NCBI GenBank assembly: GCA_009746045.1
Contig: RPFO01002154.1
Coordinates: 46,001 to 110,000 of the forward strand
Source of the DNA: Mesostigma viride
Lineage: Eukaryota; Streptophyta; Mesostigmatophyceae; Mesostigmatales; Mesostigmataceae
DNA: 64,000 bases
Direction: 5' to 3'
Shown here one piece after another: positions 58,831 to 64,000 of this stretch (position 1 is its first letter; every line of letters begins with the position of its first letter). Both the position numbers and the translations under genes were made by a program. The notes under the pieces were generated by a model. It saw only the letters and a list, made by a program, of their open reading frames with translations, searched no databases and was not told the origin of the DNA.

Positions 58831-59945
58831 ATGGGCGCACATGCGCAGGGGCCACATGCTAGGCTAAGCCTTACTAATCTACACTACTGGTATATATTCC
58901 TAGTCTGAGGTGGCAGGAGGGGGCTGCCAGGGCTTGTGGTCAACGTGGATGACCGCCCCCCTCCAGTATACCGGCTTCCCCCTTGCGCTCTGCCGGAGCT
59001 GAAGGTAGGTCGGCCATAGCTCGCGTCGCCGCTGTTGCTGGGCCAGGGTCAAGTCGTCGTCCAGCGTGAAGCGAGTCTCCGAGAGCTTCTTGCGGCATTT
59101 AAGGAACGCCAGCTTGTCCGCCATGTACTTAAAGGTGAGGAGCACGGGTGCCGGGCCAGCCTTCCCCCGCGCGCGGGGGAGGCGGACAGCCGACATGTCC
59201 AGCTCACCAGTAAGTAACATGGGGGCAAGAATGGCGCGCTTAAATGCCTCAAGAAGGCTCGTGGAGGTCTCACCTGCCTGCTGGTCGAAGTGCTTGACGA
59301 TGACATTGTGGCTGCGCCGGGCGATGTCGGCTTCCTCGCGAAGGTCGAGAGCTTGTTGCTTGAGTTGTGCCGAGATGGTGGAGGTGGTGGAGGTCGTGTG
59401 CTGCTTAAGCAAGTCCGCCCAGGTGGAGGGAGCATCGCCGGCCAGGCCAGCAGGCGCCGGCTGGGCGGCGATGTCCTTCACCGCCTGGGCGGTGAGGCCG
59501 GCGGTGTCATGCAAGCTCTCAAGGGCGTTGGCGGTGGCTTGAAGGCGTTGGTCGATGTCGAGGAGCTGGGCTTTGATGTCGGCAGTGGAGGCGGATCTGG
59601 CAGTGGAGGTGGAGGCGGCGGCGGTGGAAATGTGAGGAAGTTCAGCAGTCAGCGTGCCACCCATTGCTGCGACGTCGGCAGCAAGGGGGGTCACGTGCTG
59701 CTGAAAGGCTTCCATGAGGATGGAACGGAGGGTGGGGGCGGAGATGGATGGAGCCCAGATCTCGCCGTCAGAGCGCTGGAGAAGGGAGTTGAGGATGGCA
59801 TGCTGGAGAACGGGGCGGGGGGAGCCGAAAACCATGCTGACGTTGTGCCAGCGACGGCCGTCGGTGCAGAGGAGGCGTCCGGTGGCATGGAGATGGATGC
59901 ACAAGTCGTAAAGCGAGGCGTAGTCCCCAAAGAAGTTCAGTCATT
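58831..59945 (-). pseudogene. L1 ORF1-like gene, longest uninterrupted copy
   Basis: The minus-strand frame from about 59940 to 58900 starts inside the protein (FFGDYASL, truncated 5' end) and is open for about 345 codons. It has a middle coiled coil (ITAQL/IKAQLLDIDQRLQATA and LREEADIARRSHNVIVKHF) and a C-terminal RNA-binding-type domain (RLPRARGKAGPAPVLLTF, KLAFLKCRKKLSETRFTLD, QQQRRRELWPTYLQLRQ). About 75 bp after the stop it reaches (TTAA)n, with a 3' end different from the other ORF1 copies. The L1 ORF1p relationship is inferred from layout and motif resemblance. Confidence 0.78.
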
Positions 59946-60060
59946 AGATCTAGATATAGAATAGTTCTAACAAGCAGAATTGTTTGACCATCCATCCATC
60001 CATTGGGGTGAATACTCCATGACTCCCCAACGGGAGCACGTGTTTAATTAATTAATTAAA
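59946..60060 (+). mobile_element. LINE family-B 3'-end fragment
   Basis: CCATCCATCCATCCATTGGGG, then the stem-loop at 60013-60042 (GACTCCCCAACGGGAGC) and TTTAATTAATTAATTAA. Confidence 0.8.
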
Positions 60061-60842
60061 TAAATAATACAGAATGTTAGCATTCATTGTGGTAGCATAA
60101 GACGGTCTTGTGAAGATTTCATAACAATTTCGCATACAACCCTCCGTCCAAGAAAGATTAATTAATTCAAATATGCTATTTATTTATGTAATAAATATAC
60201 TATTTATTCTAATCGTCCAAGAAAGATTAATTAATTCAAATATGCTATTTATCGATTTATTTAATAAATATACTATTTATTCTAATCGTCCAAGAGAGAT
60301 TAATTAATGAAAAGAAAGATACTATCACGTGGTGCGATTCCATTATGATGCTCATTAGCCGCTAAAAGCAGTGGATGTCTTTGTGTGCTCTGAAAAGTTA
60401 GCCTGAAGGCTATTTATAAATTCAAATCAATGTTTAAGATACAAAGTAAGACAATCAATACCATGTACACTTAGTGTGCCAATGCCTTTGCATGACTTTA
60501 CACATTGTCTCATCGACACTTGGGTGTGCGGCTACACCCTTCAACAAACGAACCACACCGTGGACGTGTGGTGCCCATACAATGAAACCCCTTACCAACT
60601 TCAAGAACAAGCGTGCATGGCACCTGCTCCCAGATGCCCTGTTGAGCACACGCATGCAAGCCCGCGTACATCCAGCCCTGGGCCCATGCGCCAAGAACCT
60701 CCCGTGCTAGTGAAAACAGGCAAATCAACATTACCGGAACCTTGGCCCCCAACCTTATCTTCGTAAGTGTAGGCCCAAATGATATCAGGGGTACACCCTG
60801 TACTACTAGTGATAGGCCAAAATGTGACATGCCTCACGAGCC
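60061..60842. other. AT-rich tandem repeat and 3' flank of the PI31 gene
   Basis: 60140-60305 holds two to three copies of a roughly 73-bp unit with CGTCCAAGAAAGATTAATTA and AATATACTATTTATTC. The rest shows no gene. 60490-60842 is probably 3' untranslated sequence of the PI31 gene. Confidence 0.6.
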
Positions 60843-61796
60843 TCACATGAACATGTCATCGCTGCCAGGCTGCTCAAGGTCCGGATGAAACCCCCCCCGC
60901 CTGCGCCCCTCGCCCCCAAACCGCCCAGGCTCAAACCCAGGCACGCCGGGTGGGCCGTAAGGATCGAACCGCGCCCCGGGGGGCATGTTGGGCGGCCGCA
61001 TCGGATACCCAGGCATGTCGGCGTTGCCCGGGATCCTCATGTGGAACATGGGATGGTTCGGGCCCACCTGGGTGCCTCCAAAGCCCCCTGGGACAGGGAG
61101 TCCCATCCCCGGCAGGGGGCCGATTCCCCCCGGCAAGAAGTCATCCCTGCCCACACCACGCATAGGGTTCCGGTCGACCAGGAAACCCGCGTCCGGTTCC
61201 CGGCTGGGAAGGGGGATAGCAGGCTCCCTGGCAGCGCGTGGAGGAGATCTCGCCCTCTCTTGCTCGTTTTGCTTGCCTGGTTGACTGGTACCAGTCGCAG
61301 GGCCTAAAACCGGGTCGACCAGCCGGCTCTTTATCGTCTGTACGAGCTTGTCGAAATTGACGTAACCTTTGGTAAGGTCTTTCTCGTCGGACGCGAACTC
61401 ATCGACAGACAGCTCGACAGCTTGCGGCAAGGATTGCGCGCTTGACGAGGCGCTTTTCTGCAGGGCCAGCCCATGCGCGACCAGCTGACTGCCCATTACT
61501 AAGCATTTGACGAGAATATGCCCCTTCTTCTTGTAATCGGATTCGGGCTCGTACAAGAAAGCATATGAATCATCATCAGAATTCCATCCCTCCAAGGAAA
61601 CTTCCTCTAACGACGCCCCCGTCTCGCTGCGACGCTGAGCTTCTTCCACGCCCGCGTCTCCTAAAGCTACCAAACGCAAGCCCTCACAAGAATAGCATGC
61701 GTGAATCGCAAAAGCGAGCTTATCGTGACGTGACCGAAAATTTGGTCGGGCAGCCCGTATTACTGCCAGAACAGCGCTAGGAGACGCCATCTCCAA
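60843..61796 (-). CDS. PI31-family proteasome regulator (PSMF1-like), intronless
   Basis: 317 residues in one exon. The N-terminal half (about 5-165) is an FP-type domain: VLAVIRAARPNFRSRHDKLA, HACYSCEGLRLVAL, EGWNSDDDSYAFLYE, ILVKCLVMGSQLVAHGL and LTKGYVNFDKLVQTIKSRLV. These are characteristic of PI31 and the related Fbxo7 domain. The C-terminal half is Pro/Gly-rich with RNPMRGVGRDDFLPGGIGP and ARFDPYGPPG, ending in HPDLEQPGSDDMFM. This matches the disordered, proteasome-binding tail of PI31. The protein modulates 20S/26S proteasome activity or assembly in cytosol and nucleus. The start may be Met1 or Met3. The position just before the divergently transcribed SRP54 gene suggests a shared promoter region. 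Confidence 0.88.
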   Translation of the reverse strand: MEMASPSAVLAVIRAARPNFRSRHDKLAFAIHACYSCEGLRLVALGDAGVEEAQRRSETGASLEEVSLEGWNSDDDSYAFLYEPESDYKKKGHILVKCLVMGSQLVAHGLALQKSASSSAQSLPQAVELSVDEFASDEKDLTKGYVNFDKLVQTIKSRLVDPVLGPATGTSQPGKQNEQERARSPPRAAREPAIPLPSREPDAGFLVDRNPMRGVGRDDFLPGGIGPLPGMGLPVPGGFGGTQVGPNHPMFHMRIPGNADMPGYPMRPPNMPPGARFDPYGPPGVPGFEPGRFGGEGRRRGGFHPDLEQPGSDDMFM

Positions 61797-63285
61797 CTAT
61801 CCTCGCTCGAAATTACGCCTTAGTATCACCGCAACCAAAACCCCGCCACCCGCATTCAAATCACAAAAAAGTGGCGTATGTGGCGCTTATATTCTACCTG
61901 GGCTCGTTTTACCCAGCTGTTCCAACTTGGAATTGCCTGTCTTGGAATTTGTAGGTGTCACCTGCGAACGCTCCTCTTGCATATTTTACTCGCGTTGTTC
62001 CATCGTTGCCGAATGCCTGTGGGCTGTGTTTAGCGACCTCGTGACAGACGTAAAGACCTGGGATGACAGTACAGTCGTTACCGCGTTAGGTTGCGATCGA
62101 ACCCTAAAATTCGGCGTCGCAACTTTAAGCGGTAACGCAACTTAACGGTAGAATTGAGACAATCAGGACTCGGGACTCGGGACCTCTTTTGAAAAAAACT
62201 GACTATGTACAGTCATTCCCGCTTTAAGTTACGATCGCCGCCAAATATGGGCGTCGTAACTTCAAGAGTTACGTAAATGAACAGTAGAATTAGGCTACTG
62301 TAGCAGCCCACGCCCTCCTATGACGGACTTCTACCTAGTCGGCATACTGTATACGGCATTCGACAGCTCTCGTCAAGCCCGATTCAGCTGCAGCATCAAG
62401 GGCGCTCAAAGTACGGGGGTTCGTACCATTTCTGGATGCGGCGAGGCTGGGAGCTGCGGGATGCTTGGGTAATAGGCTGATAGCGAGGATGCGCAGCTGC
62501 GACTTCGCAAGTTCAAAAGTGGGAGTTTTTACTGGTCGTTCCGTCGGATCCGGAAGTCCCCAGTTCAAACCCGCGCAGGGGCTAGCGGTCCTAAGTTTTC
62601 TGCATGTTCCCATCAGCTGCTATCTACAGTGCCGTAAGCGGAACCGCCCACACTTCGCAAGTTCACCTCAGTTCAGATCCGGCTGAGAAGTTCATCCTGC
62701 CGTAGCCTGGCGCCAGCTATGTTCTGTGACTCATTCCTGTCGGTACGCCGGCGCGGGTACTCACAACATTTCCAGCGCACCGTGCCAACTGCCAAGACGT
62801 GCCAACTGCCAACCTCCGTGCTCATCCTCCGTCTGGTCCTTGGTCTGGTTCTGTAGTAGCTGTGGTCTCAAGGTGGTCTTGTAAAAAAGTTGTTCGGCAT
62901 AGCCAGGAAGGCTGGCCAGTTTTATTTGAGCCAGTTAACAGTAATTGTGGAATGGCCTGCTTATCCTCGTCGGGATTCAATCCAGGCAGTTGTTTAATCC
63001 GTTGCCCGTCCTGCTGAAAGTGTTTTCATTTCACTTAAGCTTTTTCCGACAGTCGTTTTAAGTCTATAAACACGGCCACAGCTTCGCCAGATTGTTTGCT
63101 GCTGCCTGGTTTGCCATATGGCCGTTTTGCGAGCAGTGTTCCTCGCCGCTTTGTCACCATATTCGGCGTAGGCTTTCAGTATTCAGCAGCTGATTCCTTG
63201 CCTCATGGGCATGGTTAGCTTGTTGTACCAACGGAGTGGCTAACGTGACGGAGCTTTTTTGGAGTCAGCTTTTCCCTCAACACGT
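61797..63285. promoter_or_regulatory. Intergenic region between divergent PI31 and SRP54 genes
   Basis: The outer parts probably hold the two promoters and the SRP54 5' leader. A dispersed repeat occupies 62040-62445. ORFs in 62465-63017 have no recognised domain. Confidence 0.5.
62040..62445. repeat. Dispersed repeat with stem-loop, copy 2 plus a related tandem unit
   Basis: 62153-62440 matches 45850-46140. Just before it, 62070-62150 is a diverged unit with the same plan: GGTTGCGATCG paired with CGTCGCAACTT, then AACGCAAC. Relative to the other units (TTACGA/TCGTAA/ACGTAAC), the A-T pair has changed to G-C on both sides. Confidence 0.8.
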
Positions 63286-63332
63286 TTTTTTTTTTTTTTA
63301 GACATTAAAGCAACGTCAACAAACTAGCAATC
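63286..63332 (+). other. Probable 5'-leader intron acceptor before SRP54
   Basis: A run of about 15 T followed by AG (63301), then 31 bp to the ATG in the context AGCAATCATGG. It looks like a 3' splice site of a leader intron whose 5' exon lies upstream. Confidence 0.55.
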
Positions 63333-63563
63333 ATGGTGCTCGCAGAGCTTGGAGGCCGGATTTCCCGCGCCCTGCGGGATATGAGCAATAAAACCCTCAT
63401 AGATGAGGAAGCTCTGGATGCCTGTCTAAAGGAGATTTGCACGGCGCTGTTACAGGCTGATGTAAACGTTCGGCTTGTCTCGACGCTGCGAAACAACATT
63501 AAGAAAATTGTGAACCTCGAAGACCTTGCCGCTGGTCACAACAAGCGGAAAATTATCCAGCAG
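63333..63563 (+). CDS. SRP54: SRP54, signal recognition particle 54-kDa subunit, first coding exon
   Basis: 77 codons from [19 protein letters not shown] through [11 protein letters not shown] to [18 protein letters not shown], then a GTACTG donor (phase 0). This is the N-terminal four-helix N domain of the SRP GTPase, almost colinear with animal and plant SRP54. The G and M domains lie beyond the window. SRP54 binds signal sequences on ribosomes and docks with the SRP receptor at the ER through its GTPase domain. The N domain packs against the G domain and senses its nucleotide state. The ending KRKIIQQ followed by an intron at this point leaves no doubt about the family. Confidence 0.95.
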
Positions 63564-64000
63564 GTACTGTTCGCTGGTTGCCAGCCATGCGATGTATGCT
63601 TTGTTAGTAAGATAGTAGCATGCACAGGCCTTGACTCGCAGATTTTTCCCACTGTTTCCTGCCTGGCTGGCGTATTTAAATGCAAATTCGCATATTGGAA
63701 ATGTAGTTGTAACAGAGAGTCTTTCTTGAGCGTTGGCAGAGGAGTTTTGGTTTCCGTAACCATCGAAGTCTCTGCTAGCCCAGTTTGGGGGAGGTCTGTG
63801 CTACTACCCTGTGCCATTCCTTGCGAATATGTGCAATCGCCAGAACAAGAGTGGCCACATGGGTGAAATGATTATGCCTGGTGCTAACGCTTGTTTGCGT
63901 TGACCAGGGAGGCTGGCTGCTTACCAGAGAGGCTGGCTACTTACCAGAGAACTGGCTACTTACCAGAGAATCTGGCTGCTTACCAGAGAGGCTGGCTGAC
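63564..64000 (+). other. SRP54 first coding intron, cut by the window end
   Basis: Frame 63333-63866 continues open past the donor but loses all family resemblance at once. A tandem repeat of GGCTGGCTGCTTACCAGAGA (about 20 bp, five copies with deletions) begins near 63908 and runs off the window. Confidence 0.75.

Noticed and set aside
60455-60846. Short frames on both strands downstream of the PI31 gene
   Set aside because: Low complexity in codon use, no domain, and position fits a 3' untranslated region.
63564-63866. Continuation of the SRP54 frame beyond 63563
   Set aside because: Family similarity stops exactly at a donor site (CAG/GTACTG), so the rest is intron.

Overview
The window is nuclear DNA of an intron-rich eukaryote, most likely a unicellular alga. 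The green lineage is my guess, but nothing here proves it. Genes are interrupted by many GT-AG introns. Intergenic DNA and introns are full of simple-sequence arrays, minisatellites, LINE-type retrotransposon pieces and a DNA transposon family. Most long open frames are artefacts of tandem repeats.

Host genes from left to right: (1) a plus-strand gene (1129-11153) for a seven-bladed WD40 propeller in which each exon is one blade, preceded by an exon resembling the end of a U-box; (2) an intronless LRR/F-box-like gene (16501-14591, minus); (3) a nine-exon secreted sialidase-like Asp-box protein (17537-26058, plus); (4) a three-exon RING plus TRAF-type zinc-finger protein (45257-43009, minus); (5) a Mis18-like centromere protein assembled from eight small exons (53759-49130, minus); (6) an intronless PI31 proteasome-regulator homologue (61796-60843, minus); (7) the first coding exon of SRP54 (63333-63563, plus), which runs out of the window. 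Several of these belong to ubiquitin-proteasome biology, but I see no evidence of co-regulation.

The accessory blocks (11.2-14.5 kb, 31.4-42.9 kb, 45.3-48.4 kb, 54.3-60.1 kb) are nested transposable elements. At least three retroelement families end in a short stem-loop whose stem differs between families while the loop is usually CAAC. The stem-loop is followed by tetranucleotide (TTAA, TAAG) or pentanucleotide repeats, and some of these tails grade into arrays of hundreds of bases. One family carries an L1 ORF1-like gene followed directly by its 3' end with no reverse transcriptase, like mammalian HAL1. A 3.5-kb DNA transposon with TTAA target duplications (34498-37982) splits one such ORF1. 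It encodes a Kolobok/Mutator-like transposase, an AT-hook region and a domain resembling the P2X7 receptor C-terminal domain. Two 1.9-kb non-autonomous relatives sit in the repeat tails of retroelements.

The most interesting signal is the link between 3' stem-loops, tetranucleotide tails and repeated insertion into those tails by retroelements and TTAA-specific transposons.
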